In this document: piece by piece, positions 15,930 through 25,513 of the stretch | Layout: every line of letters starts with the position of its first letter | How positions within the stretch are numbered: position 1 is the stretch's first letter | NCBI GenBank assembly: GCA_934216505.1 | Contig: CAKQBW010000006.1 | Span: 1-64,000, forward strand | Origin: an uncultured Alphaproteobacteria bacterium | Lineage (GTDB): Bacteria > Pseudomonadota > Alphaproteobacteria > CAAHEQ01 > UBA3637 | Direction of reading: 5' to 3' | Length of the DNA: 64,000 nucleotides | Notes under the pieces: model-generated | Told to the model about the DNA's origin: nothing | Seen by the model: the letters and a program-made list of their open reading frames with translations, nothing else | Database searches by the model: none | Program-made: the position numbers and the translations under genes

Positions 15930-18523
15930 GTGAAGTCAAAACACTTGAAAATTTGGAATCTTTAATTGATCGGGTTCATGTGGCCCAAAATCAATTTGCC
16001 ACTTTTTCAGAAGAAAAAGTCAATGCCATTTTTAAAGCCGCCGCAACGGCCGCCGATAAAATGCGTATAGATTTGGCCGAAATGGCGGTGGCCGAAACAG
16101 GAATGGGGGTTTTGGAAGACAAAATCATCAAAAACCATTTTGCATCGGAATATATTTACAATAAACATAAAAATAAAAAGACCTGTGGAATTATCAGCCG
16201 TGATAAAGTTAATGGTACGAAAATTGTGGCTTCTCCGTTGGGGGTTATTGCGGGGGTTGTTCCGACAACAAATCCAACTTCTACGGCTATTTTTAAGTCA
16301 TTGATTTGTTTGAAAACGCGTAATGGGATTATCTTTTCCCCTCATCCACGGGCTAAAAAATCAACGATTGCCGCCGCAAAAGTTGTTTTGGATGCTGCCG
16401 TGAAAGCAGGGGCACCTAAAGATATTATTGGGTGGATTGATGAACCGTCCATTGAATTGACGGGTGTTTTGATGAATCACCCCAAGATTCAAGCCATTTT
16501 GGCTACAGGTGGTCCAAGTATGGTGAAGGCGGCTTATTCTTCTGGAAAACCGGCTTTGGGGGTGGGGTCAGGAAATACCCCTGCCATCATTGACGAAACA
16601 GCGGATATTGTTCGGGCGGTTTCTTCCATTTTGATGTCCAAGACATTTGATAATGGTATGATTTGTGCATCTGAACAATCCGTTATAGTTGTAAAAGATG
16701 TGTATGAAGCTGTTAAGAAAGAATTTGTCTATCGTGGAGCTTATTTGATGAATAAGGCCGAAATGGAAAAATTGAGCAAAATTATCTTGACGGATAAAGG
16801 AACAGTGAATGCAGCGATTGTGGGACAATCGGCCCATAAGATTGCTGAGTTGGCAGGTTTTAAAGTTCCTGAATCGGCTAAAATTTTATTGGCGGAACAA
16901 ACTTCTTATGAGGCCAAAAATCCTTTTGCGCATGAAAAATTGTCGCCCATTTTGGCAATGTACAAAGCCGATAATTTTGACCAAGCCGTGGATATGGCGT
17001 ATGCGCTGATTAACTTGGGCGGGTTGGGGCATACTTCTGTGTTATACACAGATGAACGTGATCAAACACGGATTGATATTTATGCGCAAAGAATGCCCAC
17101 AGGGCGTATCTTAATCAACAGTCCTGCTTCACAAGGGGGAATTGGGGATTTGTATAACTTCCGTTTGGAACCTTCTTTGACCTTAGGGTGTGGTTCTTGG
17201 GGCGGAAACTCAGTCAGTGAAAATGTGGGTGTGAAACACTTGCTCAACTATAAAACCGTTGCAGAAAGGAGAGAAAATATGTTATGGTTTAAGGTGCCAC
17301 CAAAGATTTACTTTAAGCGTGGGGCAACGGAACTTGCTTTGCGTGAATTTGAAGGTAAAAAGCGGGCTTTCATTATTACAGATAGATTTTTGTTTGATTC
17401 AGGGGCTGTGCGTACTATTACGGATACTTTTGAAGAAATGGATATTGATTATCAAATTTTCTTTGATGTTAAACCTGATCCAACTCTTTCCACAGCCAAA
17501 CAAGCTTTAACGATGGTGAATACCTATCAACCTGACTTGATTGTGGCTCTGGGGGGCGGTTCTCCCATGGATGTAGGGAAGATTATTTGGTTGATGTATG
17601 AACAACCTGAGACCAATTTTGAAGATATTTCTATGCGTTTTATGGATATTCGTAAGCGTATTTGTGGTATCCCCGAATTGGGCAAAAAAGCCGATTTGGT
17701 TTGTATTCCCACAACTTCAGGAACGGGATCAGAAGTAACGCCATTTTCTATTATTACAGACGATGCGACCCATGTTAAATATGCGATTGCGGATTATGCT
17801 TTAACCCCCAAGATGGCTATTATTGACGCCAACTTTGTTGATGGTATGCCCAAAGGTTTAACGGCCGCCGGGGGAATTGATGCGTTGGTCCATGCGCTGG
17901 AAGCCTATGTGTCCGTGATGGCGACAAACTACACCAACTCTTTGGCGTTGGAAGCCATTAAACAAATCTTCCGTTATTTGCCATCGTCCTATAAAGAAGG
18001 CGCACAAAATCCTAAAGCCCGTGAAAAAATGCACAATGCGGCAACAATTGCGGGGATGGCTTTTGCCAACGCTTTCTTGGGACTTTGCCATTCAATGGCA
18101 CATAAGTTAGGGGCCATGTATAACATTCCTCATGGGGTTGCAAATGCGTTGTTGATTTGCCAAGTCATTCGCTTTAATGCCAATGATTGTCCAAAGAAAC
18201 AAGCGATTTTCTCGCAATACAGAGCACCAGAAGCCAAACATCGCTATGGACAGATTGCCCATGTGTTGTACTTGGCTGATGAAAATGTGTCTGATGACGA
18301 AAAAGTCAATCGCTTGATTGCGGCGGTGGCTCACTTAAAGGATGAAATTGGCATTCCTAAATCCATTAAGGAATGGGGTGTAGATGAAAAGACCTTTAAG
18401 GCGAATTTGGATAAACTGGTGCGTTTGGCGTATGATGACCAATGCACAGGGGCGAACCCTGTTTATCCTTTGATGAGCGACATCAAGCAAATTTACTTAG
18501 ATGCGTTTGAAGGTAAATACTAA
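15926..18523 (+). CDS. adhE: Bifunctional acetaldehyde-CoA/alcohol dehydrogenase
   Basis: 865 residues, the usual AdhE length. The N-terminal aldehyde dehydrogenase half has the catalytic cysteine in GMICASEQS; the C-terminal iron-alcohol dehydrogenase half has GGGSPMDVGK, PTTSGTGSEVT and the metal-binding histidine region GLCHSMAHKLGA...HGVANALL. It reduces acetyl-CoA to ethanol with two NADH and forms spirosomes in other species. It overlaps the hydrogenase gene (ATGA) and the rex gene by one base (TAATG). Co-expression with hydrogenase makes one reductant-disposal unit. Confidence 0.97.
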   Translation: MSEVKTLENLESLIDRVHVAQNQFATFSEEKVNAIFKAAATAADKMRIDLAEMAVAETGMGVLEDKIIKNHFASEYIYNKHKNKKTCGIISRDKVNGTKIVASPLGVIAGVVPTTNPTSTAIFKSLICLKTRNGIIFSPHPRAKKSTIAAAKVVLDAAVKAGAPKDIIGWIDEPSIELTGVLMNHPKIQAILATGGPSMVKAAYSSGKPALGVGSGNTPAIIDETADIVRAVSSILMSKTFDNGMICASEQSVIVVKDVYEAVKKEFVYRGAYLMNKAEMEKLSKIILTDKGTVNAAIVGQSAHKIAELAGFKVPESAKILLAEQTSYEAKNPFAHEKLSPILAMYKADNFDQAVDMAYALINLGGLGHTSVLYTDERDQTRIDIYAQRMPTGRILINSPASQGGIGDLYNFRLEPSLTLGCGSWGGNSVSENVGVKHLLNYKTVAERRENMLWFKVPPKIYFKRGATELALREFEGKKRAFIITDRFLFDSGAVRTITDTFEEMDIDYQIFFDVKPDPTLSTAKQALTMVNTYQPDLIVALGGGSPMDVGKIIWLMYEQPETNFEDISMRFMDIRKRICGIPELGKKADLVCIPTTSGTGSEVTPFSIITDDATHVKYAIADYALTPKMAIIDANFVDGMPKGLTAAGGIDALVHALEAYVSVMATNYTNSLALEAIKQIFRYLPSSYKEGAQNPKAREKMHNAATIAGMAFANAFLGLCHSMAHKLGAMYNIPHGVANALLICQVIRFNANDCPKKQAIFSQYRAPEAKHRYGQIAHVLYLADENVSDDEKVNRLIAAVAHLKDEIGIPKSIKEWGVDEKTFKANLDKLVRLAYDDQCTGANPVYPLMSDIKQIYLDAFEGKY

Positions 18524-19134
18524 TGTCGGATTTGTCTAATAAGGTAATCAACCGTTTAACGCTGTACCATTGCTTGTTAAAGTATTCTGTACAAGACAAG
18601 GCTTATATTTCCAGCGTTAAAATTGCTGAATTATTGAATTTAGACGATTCGTTGGTGCGTAAGGACATCGCTTTAAGCGGTGTCCTTGGCCACCAAAAAC
18701 AAGGGTATCTGTGTAATGAGTTAAAACAAGCCATTGAAAAGAAATTAGGTTTTAAAAATCATAAAGAGGTTTTTATTATTGGGGCAGGAAATTTGGGGAC
18801 GGCTTTGGCCCAGTATGCTGATTTCAAAGATTATGGTATTGAAATTTTGGCTTTATTTGATAGTGATCCCCGTAAGGCAAACAAAGAAATAAATGGAAAA
18901 AGGATTTTTCCTCTTTCTAAATTAGAAAATTTAATTTCTCGGGTGAATATAAAAAATGTGATTTTGGCGGTGCCACCAGAACAGGCGCAGTCGGTGGCCG
19001 AATATGCGACCCAATGTGGGGCTCAATTTATTTGGAACTTTACTCCGACCATTTTGAATTTACCTAAATCTATTACTGTTTATTACGAAAATATCATCAG
19101 TTCTTTTTTGCAAATGCAAAACCCAGAGAAATAA
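18523..19134 (+). CDS. rex: Redox-sensing transcriptional repressor Rex
   Basis: 203 residues: N-terminal winged helix (about 1-75, with YISSVKIAELLNLDDSLVRKD as the recognition region) and a Rossmann domain with the NADH-binding GAGNLGTAL and a C-terminal swapped helix. Rex binds its operator when NAD+ is high and lets go when NADH rises. It closes the operon whose promoter carries a Rex-like box, so it should repress its own transcription together with hydrogenase and adhE. Rex is mainly known from Gram-positive bacteria, which, with the clostridial-type gene set, suggests the operon was acquired by transfer. Confidence 0.93.
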   Translation: MSDLSNKVINRLTLYHCLLKYSVQDKAYISSVKIAELLNLDDSLVRKDIALSGVLGHQKQGYLCNELKQAIEKKLGFKNHKEVFIIGAGNLGTALAQYADFKDYGIEILALFDSDPRKANKEINGKRIFPLSKLENLISRVNIKNVILAVPPEQAQSVAEYATQCGAQFIWNFTPTILNLPKSITVYYENIISSFLQMQNPEK

Positions 19135-19190
19135 CTTTTATTTTTGATAAATGTCAGCGATTTTAGTGTTTTAATATCTTGTAATAACTT

Positions 19191-19213
19191 CTCTTTCAAG
19201 TGAAAGAGTTTTG
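19191..19213 (+). terminator. Terminator-like hairpin after rex
   Basis: CTCTTTC/GAAAGAG with loop AAGT, then TTTTGTCTTG. The T-run is short, so termination may be partial. Confidence 0.6.
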
Positions 19214-19245
19214 TCTTGTTGCTAGAGCCTACTTTAATAATACAG

Positions 19246-19300
19246 AGTAAAACATTTAGGGGGCAAAAGTTGGCCTTGGAAAATTTAATTCAAGAAGGTA
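19246..19300 (+). repeat. Short remnant similar to sequence at 21112-21156
   Basis: AAACATTTAGGGG...AAAAGTTGGCCTTGGAAAATT resembles AAACATTTAGCGG...AAAAAGTTGGCGTTAGAAATT at 21112-21156. Both read as the tail of a short frame containing KLALE followed by a stop. Probably eroded mobile-element sequence on either side of the two membrane protein genes; the family is not identified. Confidence 0.4.
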
Positions 19301-19891
19301 TTAAAGAGCCTGTATAAATTGAATTAAAAATTTTCTTAGCCAACGTTTATATACTTTACCAAACATTATCAATACTAAAACAAAGGCCCATATAGGATAA
19401 ACATATTCACAAGCATATAAATGACTTCTTCCTGAGTCAAATAAAGGAATTATCAACTGAAACCAAAGGAAAAACCAACCGACAATCATCAATCCACCAT
19501 AATACACCATACTTTTTAGAAAAGGCGTATTTGCAAGTAGTAGTGCACCAAGCCAAAATATAAATCGTAATATTCCACCTTCTAAATATGTTGTTTCATT
19601 AATAACCAAACAGAAAGAAGCACAAATCCAAGCGCATACTGTAATAATTTTTGATAGTTTTTGATGCTTTTGAGGACTACAAGCAATTATCGCATGCGTA
19701 ATACCGCACAAAAAACTGACAACAGAAACAATATAAAAAGCGCAAGTTGCAAAAAACCACACAATCGCACCCAGTTCCATAGAACTTGCATACTTTATCA
19801 AAATTATTGTCATTACAATACCAATTATTAGGAAAAGTGCAGAAAGTTTTCCTGCTAACGTTTCCCATACTTTTTTCATAAATTTTTTCAT
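19301..19891 (-). CDS. Polytopic membrane protein of unknown function
   Basis: 196 residues with five to six hydrophobic segments and positively charged ends (MKKFMKK...; KRWLRKFLIQF). No family recognised. GTGAGGCG precedes the start. It lies ten bases after the Cys-rich membrane protein gene on the same strand, so the pair is probably one transcription unit. AT-rich like the island that follows. Confidence 0.65.
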   Translation of the reverse strand: MKKFMKKVWETLAGKLSALFLIIGIVMTIILIKYASSMELGAIVWFFATCAFYIVSVVSFLCGITHAIIACSPQKHQKLSKIITVCAWICASFCLVINETTYLEGGILRFIFWLGALLLANTPFLKSMVYYGGLMIVGWFFLWFQLIIPLFDSGRSHLYACEYVYPIWAFVLVLIMFGKVYKRWLRKFLIQFIQAL

Positions 19892-19901
19892 TTTATTCGC
19901 C

Positions 19902-20951
19902 TCACTTTTTTATACAAAATTTTTCATATGATGCATGACATTCTGCCCTCTTATCCTGACAGTAAGTAGCTTCTTTACATGACAAACAAGCATACTCTGA
20001 TCTAATTGGATAATCTTTAGGGCATATTGTTATGGCACATGAATAGAGTCTCCTATCTAGTAATGTACGTTGAGGGCAAACAGAACAGTTGTTGGATATA
20101 ACAGTGAAGTCAGACGGATTATTGCATGCCTTGCAATCTCCCGATTGAATTCGTAGAGGATAATCGTTAGGACAAGTTCTTAAAGCACATTTTTGTGAAT
20201 TCATTTCTACTTGACGATTGGTGCAAATAGAACAATCTAACCCTTGCTCTAAATTAATGGCATATGGTGTATCACAAGAAAAACAATTACCAAAGTTATC
20301 TCTTAAAGTTTTATCATTAGGACAAGTTTTTAAAGCGCAATTTCGTCCTCCTCGTTTTGTACACATAGAACAGTCTCCTCCTACAGCAAAAGGAGTATCA
20401 CAAGAATAACATATACCATCACGCCCTTTTAACGGTTTACTAGAAGGGCATTTAAAAACAATGTTGATTGATAAGAAAAATCCCAAAAATACAACAATAA
20501 ATCCACATATTCCCCATTTGAAACCATAAACTTTTTTTATACCATACAGACAAAAAATTAAATAGACCGGCAACCCATATAAAAAAATTGAAATATATAC
20601 AAGCCCCGCCCCTATTGATTTTCCAGGAGAATCAATAGTTAAAAAATTCATCCATATAAAAATACTTATCATAATACATATGAGTATAATTGAAAATATA
20701 CTAAAAATTTTACCAAGTACAATCTCTTTTTTTTGTTTTTTTACAAAGTGGAAAAATGAACTTGTAATCCAAATAATCAAGGGAATTACAGGGAGAAAAT
20801 ATGAGGTATACCTTTCTGCTTGAAAAATATCATCTTCAGTAACAGGGACAAAAAGAAACTTATCAACCCAAATCAAACTAGATTGACCGATAAAATAGAG
20901 AATAACACTTAAGTAGAATGTTCCTAGCAGTGATTTTAAAAAATTTTTCAT
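19902..20951 (-). CDS. Membrane protein with a C-terminal cysteine-rich repeat domain, unknown function
   Basis: 349 residues. The first half has about four to five membrane segments; from about residue 165 the chain is extracytoplasmic or lumenal and carries four repeats of a cysteine pattern: CP.DK/YPLR....C.SC.TP(Y/F)A....CS.C..R......CA. Such CP-x-D-y-P-L-R modules look like small disulfide-rich surface domains; a function is not known to me. AGGAG stands six bases before the ATG. The same taste for Cys-rich exported domains is seen in the pilin-vWA protein of this window. Confidence 0.7.
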   Translation of the reverse strand: MKNFLKSLLGTFYLSVILYFIGQSSLIWVDKFLFVPVTEDDIFQAERYTSYFLPVIPLIIWITSSFFHFVKKQKKEIVLGKIFSIFSIILICIMISIFIWMNFLTIDSPGKSIGAGLVYISIFLYGLPVYLIFCLYGIKKVYGFKWGICGFIVVFLGFFLSINIVFKCPSSKPLKGRDGICYSCDTPFAVGGDCSMCTKRGGRNCALKTCPNDKTLRDNFGNCFSCDTPYAINLEQGLDCSICTNRQVEMNSQKCALRTCPNDYPLRIQSGDCKACNNPSDFTVISNNCSVCPQRTLLDRRLYSCAITICPKDYPIRSEYACLSCKEATYCQDKRAECHASYEKFCIKK

Positions 20952-21050
20952 ATATACTCCTCATCTTAAGTTGCTTTTTAAAGTAGCAAATATTATCTGT
21001 CAATGCAAGTGAAATTTAGCTAAATTTAAACCTTTTGCAAAATAAAAAAA

Positions 21051-21087
21051 AATCAGCCCCCAAAAAGGGAGCCGCTTGATTTGGTAC
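21051..21087. repeat. Left direct repeat of the glycosyltransferase island (copy of the tRNA-Leu 3' flank)
   Basis: 34 of 37 bases match 32111-32147, and the last 25 are identical. On the minus strand it reads as the final six bases of tRNA-Leu (GTACCA) plus the tRNA terminator (GCTCCC-TTTTT-GGGGGC and a T-run). It is therefore a partial duplicate of the tRNA end, as left by site-specific integration. Confidence 0.75.
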
Positions 21088-21450
21088 AGCGTGCTTTGCG
21101 AACACCGAGCTAAACATTTAGCGGATTTCAAAAAGTTGGCGTTAGAAATTGAACTTTTGAAAATTTAAAATGGGATGCCAATATCCCAAATTAAGCTTTT
21201 TATCCTCCATGAAATTACACTATCCAGCTGCATAGAACACATAGAAACAGAAAAATACGCTTCAGATTATTGGAAGCCTGACGGATGGTTTTCCGAGGAT
21301 AAGCTCTTATGGGGGAAAATCCACATATATACGGTAGAGCGGACAAACCGTCGTATCCGACACTACCTTGCCAGACTGGTCAGATGAACTTATTGTTTCT
21401 CCAAATCTATCCGTATGTTAGATAGATGACTCCATCCTCTTCTTCAGATA
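21088..21450 (+). pseudogene. IS1-family transposase (InsB-type) 3' remnant
   Basis: Around 21259-21420 the plus strand encodes ASDYWKPDGWF...GKIHIYTVERTNRRIRHYLARLVR, then a stop, then TYCFSKSIRMLDR in the same frame. IS1 InsB C-termini read YxDYW...GKxHTYTIEQNNSRIRHYLARFxRKTKCYSKSxxM. Two in-frame stops and the missing 5' part make it dead. It sits immediately inside the left repeat. The part before about 21175 is not clearly transposase. Confidence 0.6.
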
Positions 21451-21576
21451 TAAATATCTTATTAACTCTATGCCTTTTTAGCAATACCGACCCTGATTAA
21501 ATGTTGACATTTTTCTGATATTATTATATACTCTTTGCGAGCTAGATTATCATATATTTCTTAAGGTTAGATTAAA

Positions 21577-23691
21577 ATGCACAGAAAAAAACATATGGTG
21601 GAGATCGTATATTTTCTCACAAATACACAAGAAAAAGAGGAAGTTGAAATTTCTTTACAATCTCTTTCAGAAGTATCCTCAAATGATTTTTTAGTGCGTT
21701 TTTTACCACTTGATAACAACCCTTTTGTATCAGAACTTAAAAAAAAGTACAAAGCAGACACTCGTTTCTCATTTGTCAATAAAAAATTCGCCCAAAGGTA
21801 TGACGCATTCAGATATAGTGTATCGCATTCTGATTCATCATACATATGCTTTATGTCTGAAAATATAATTATCCAAAAGCAAGAATTTGAATCGTTACTT
21901 GCAACAATGGATCAAAAAAGAGAAGATATCCTGTTCTTTAATTTCAAAAAGGATGAAGAAATAAGAAACATTCAAGATGAACGTTTCTTCTCTGAAACAG
22001 GCAATGTCCCATCTGAAAAATTCAATTTACAAAGTTTACCAAACAGAATCTATAATGTTATGGTACCTTATTTTGAATGTAATTTCTTTTCTAGAAAGTT
22101 CCTAGAAAAAAATATGGATATATTTACGGATGCAATAGATGTCAACGAAATTTATTTTTTATTTATAGCATGGACATTGGCAAAAAGTATAGATTTTTTC
22201 AACCGAGAAGTGGTTACTATAGGCAAATCAAAAGAGAAAAAAAAGGATTATACTGAATTTCAAGAAATTGTTGACGTTTTATCCAATGAAAGGATTTTTC
22301 TATCAGAACACAGTATTATCTCTCTTGTCGAAAGATCCTTCTTAAATTATGTTTTGGTGATTTTAAGAAACTTATTAGAAACGTTGAAGGAACCATCTAA
22401 AAGTTTAATGCTAGATTTAATTTCTAAAAAAATCATCCATTACTTTGGCTATGAGTCAAAAAATAGCTTCTTCTTTTATAATATGTCAGATTATCAATGG
22501 TTAACTTCTTTAAAATCGAAACATTCAATTCCTCAACTGAGTAATTTTTTGTCACAGAAAAAAGACCATATTTTACCGATTTTATTGACTGTAATGGAAG
22601 ATTCGGATATACTACACTTAGCTCCCACCATACAATCAATAATAGAACACGCAAATCCTTCGTTTTTTTATGATATTTACATTTTGTATTGTAAACAAAT
22701 TTCACCAAATCTAATTTACATAATTGAAAATATGTCCGTAGAAAATGTGCGTATTTGTGCATATGATGTACATAAGTCCATCCCAGAAGAACTTGGGTGC
22801 TATAGACATTTCGGTTTATTGGCTTGCAATGCATTGCCGGATTATAATCTAGCTTTATATCTAGATTACAATATCGTTATTCAAGATCTTGCTTCTTTCC
22901 TTGATGTGAATATAGATAAATTTTATTGTGCCGCTACTTTAGCTCATAGAAATGAAATCCGCATTGAAGAAAGTATGGGGTTAGCTATTGAAGAATATGC
23001 CACATTTGGAACGGTTTTATTGAATTTAGATTTATGGAGAAAAAAAGCTGTTGTAGGAAAATGTCAGAAATTGTTCAAAGAAAAGTTAGAAGAAAAATGG
23101 TCATTAGATGACATAATCAATGTAGTATGCAAAAACAAAATATACTATTTGGATGATAGTTGGAATTGTCAATATACTTTACTTAAGAAAAATGTTTTGG
23201 CTGACTATCCTAAAAATTATGATGATATGAAAGTCTTGGATTATAATTTTAATGAGGTTTGGTATCACCCTGATAATTATTGGTTTTTTCAGTGGTGGAA
23301 ATATGCAAGAAAGACACCTTGTTATGAAGTGTTACTAGCACAATATAGTGAGTGGAAATACGGGAAGTTGAAACATAAAGAGAATGCTGAAAACAATAAG
23401 GATCCCCAATTGTTAAAAGATACAAACGCTCCTATACAAAAGAATGAAATTCAAACTGAACTAGAAAATATTATGTCAGATTTTAAAAATATCACGCTAG
23501 AGGAAGTAAAAAATCCTTCATTTTCACTAAAAGAGATAAGAAATAATTTAGATGCTCTATATCCATTTTTACGAACCTATATAAAAGAATCTTTATTTTG
23601 TATCTTTTCTGGGGGAAAACAAAAAAGTATGCATAAAGAAAAAATGAGAACGACACTAAAGCAGATAGAATCGTTTTGTCGTAATGAATAG
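21577..23691 (+). CDS. GT2-like/GT8 fusion glycosyltransferase, probably with degenerate active sites
   Basis: 704 residues. Residues 1-110 resemble a worn-down GT2 nucleotide-binding fold; about 331-585 are a GT8-type domain ending in the NYWFFQWWKYARKTPCYE segment shared with the next two genes. The metal-binding DxD expected after the third strand (LDSD in the neighbours) reads YLDYN, so the GT8 domain may be inactive or use another mechanism. The C-terminal 100 residues are charged and probably coiled coil. The ribosome site is weak; ATG at 21595 is an alternative start. First gene of the AT-rich island operon, likely acting on a surface glycan. Confidence 0.75.
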   Translation: MHRKKHMVEIVYFLTNTQEKEEVEISLQSLSEVSSNDFLVRFLPLDNNPFVSELKKKYKADTRFSFVNKKFAQRYDAFRYSVSHSDSSYICFMSENIIIQKQEFESLLATMDQKREDILFFNFKKDEEIRNIQDERFFSETGNVPSEKFNLQSLPNRIYNVMVPYFECNFFSRKFLEKNMDIFTDAIDVNEIYFLFIAWTLAKSIDFFNREVVTIGKSKEKKKDYTEFQEIVDVLSNERIFLSEHSIISLVERSFLNYVLVILRNLLETLKEPSKSLMLDLISKKIIHYFGYESKNSFFFYNMSDYQWLTSLKSKHSIPQLSNFLSQKKDHILPILLTVMEDSDILHLAPTIQSIIEHANPSFFYDIYILYCKQISPNLIYIIENMSVENVRICAYDVHKSIPEELGCYRHFGLLACNALPDYNLALYLDYNIVIQDLASFLDVNIDKFYCAATLAHRNEIRIEESMGLAIEEYATFGTVLLNLDLWRKKAVVGKCQKLFKEKLEEKWSLDDIINVVCKNKIYYLDDSWNCQYTLLKKNVLADYPKNYDDMKVLDYNFNEVWYHPDNYWFFQWWKYARKTPCYEVLLAQYSEWKYGKLKHKENAENNKDPQLLKDTNAPIQKNEIQTELENIMSDFKNITLEEVKNPSFSLKEIRNNLDALYPFLRTYIKESLFCIFSGGKQKSMHKEKMRTTLKQIESFCRNE

Positions 23692-23704
23692 GTGGCTTTG
23701 AAAG

Positions 23705-25513
23705 ATGGTTAAGCTTCAAAATAAACATAAAAAAGACTTGAATAAACTCCCCAAATTATCTATATTCCTCTCAATCGAGGATGATGATAGTGAACAAACG
23801 ATTATAAATTTTTTAAAGCAGCTTAATTCTCAAAGAAACATCAATTTCGAAATTCTGTTACCACTCAAAAATAAGAAAATTTTAAAGAAATATTTAAATT
23901 TTAATTCAAAGATCTCTATTATAAACAGTACCATCAGCAATTTAGCACAAGTATCAAAAGGAGACTATATCTTATTTGCAACCCCGAAAACAACAATTAG
24001 TAATATTAATCTTTTTTATTCAAAAGCTATTCATACTGACGCTGATCTTATCTTTTGTGAAGAAAAGAAAAATAGTTTTTTAATTTCAAGTTTTTTTTCG
24101 GGGCTTGATCAAAGAATTTTTTCTCCTCAAGACTTTTCTGAATACATTTTCCAAATCATACCAATAGGAAAATATGATAGACTATACAAAAGAGATTTTT
24201 TAATAAAAAATAATATAGAAGATTACTTAGGCAATTTTGAGGATGTTGCCTTTTCTGTTCTGACGACGATTACTGTTCAAAAAATCAGTTTCATCAATAT
24301 AGCTGCCAATGGCCCTGTTTATAAAAATATACTTGATATTGATAGGTTATATATAAGCTATAAGACTCTAGAAGAAAAAATATATGAAATTGAAAAAATA
24401 TTAAAGAAAAACGAGGTATATAATTTATATAAACAATCTTTTCTTAATTTTATACTAGATACGCTGTCCGATCTAGATACACAAAACGATCCTTGTTTAG
24501 AAAAGTATAAGAGTTTTTTAATTCGAAAAATGGATAAAAGATATTCTTTTTTATCAAATAATAAGAATTATTTTTATAATGAAAAAAATTATATTTATTT
24601 ATTAAACACAAAACATCCCCCGAATTTTTCATTAACTGATGAACAATCATTTTATGAAAGTAGAGAAAAAGTTATCCCGATTATAATGGCTACTAATGAA
24701 AAATATGCTAAATATGTGGGAATAACGATTCAATCAATTATAGAACATGCAAATAAATCTAATTTATATGATATTTTTTTGTTGCACACTGATCTTAGCA
24801 CAAGCTCATGCAATGCTTTAGAAAGCTTATCGCAAAATAATATAAGATGTAGTTGCATCCAGATACATGATTTTCTACCCAAGCTGAAATTATGTACTTT
24901 TATAGACTATATTTCTAAAGAAACTTATTTTCGTTTTGTTATTCCAGAGCTATTTAGAGGCTTTAAAAAAGTTTTATATCTAGATAGTGATCTCATCGTC
25001 AATCAAGATATTAAGGATTTATATCAAATAGAGTTGGGGAATAATTTAGTGGCGGGTGTTTGGAATCCATTTTCTTCAGATACTGAAAAGTATATACGAT
25101 CGATTCCTCTTGACCCTAAAAAATATATTAATGCGGGAGTGCTGATTCTTGATTTAGACAAGTGGAGGGCAAATAAAATTTCGGATAAGTGTTGGAATTT
25201 GGTGGAAAAGGAATTATCTAATTATAGATATATGGACCAAGATATTCTAAATCTAGTTTGTAAAAATAGAATTAAACTTCTTGAATGGAAATGGAATATT
25301 CAATATTGTAATACCCAATTGTACTCCGAAATTACTAAAAAAGACCCGTTTAAAGAGATATTCATTTTACATTATGCTTATAAAACAAAACCGTGGAAAT
25401 TTCCAACACTTCCTTATATGGATTTTTGGTGGAAGGTTGCTCGTAATTCCGCTTTTTATGAAACATGCTATTCCGATCTATTTTTAGAGAACAACTTCAA
25501 TGAAACTAAGTAA
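23705..25513 (+). CDS. GT2-like/GT8 fusion glycosyltransferase
   Basis: 602 residues. The N-terminal fold (about 15-130) looks like a GT2 domain in which the acidic DxD stretch is replaced (ILFATPKTT). About 321-588 form a GT8 domain with an intact KVLYLDSDLIVNQDI, the AGV and YINAGVLILDLDKWR segments, and the terminal HYAYKTKPWKF...DFWWKVARNS. GT8 enzymes are retaining transferases using UDP-sugars, as in LPS core galactosyl- and glucosyltransferases. It follows the previous gene by 13 bases and overlaps the next by 14. Confidence 0.83.
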   Translation: MVKLQNKHKKDLNKLPKLSIFLSIEDDDSEQTIINFLKQLNSQRNINFEILLPLKNKKILKKYLNFNSKISIINSTISNLAQVSKGDYILFATPKTTISNINLFYSKAIHTDADLIFCEEKKNSFLISSFFSGLDQRIFSPQDFSEYIFQIIPIGKYDRLYKRDFLIKNNIEDYLGNFEDVAFSVLTTITVQKISFINIAANGPVYKNILDIDRLYISYKTLEEKIYEIEKILKKNEVYNLYKQSFLNFILDTLSDLDTQNDPCLEKYKSFLIRKMDKRYSFLSNNKNYFYNEKNYIYLLNTKHPPNFSLTDEQSFYESREKVIPIIMATNEKYAKYVGITIQSIIEHANKSNLYDIFLLHTDLSTSSCNALESLSQNNIRCSCIQIHDFLPKLKLCTFIDYISKETYFRFVIPELFRGFKKVLYLDSDLIVNQDIKDLYQIELGNNLVAGVWNPFSSDTEKYIRSIPLDPKKYINAGVLILDLDKWRANKISDKCWNLVEKELSNYRYMDQDILNLVCKNRIKLLEWKWNIQYCNTQLYSEITKKDPFKEIFILHYAYKTKPWKFPTLPYMDFWWKVARNSAFYETCYSDLFLENNFNETK

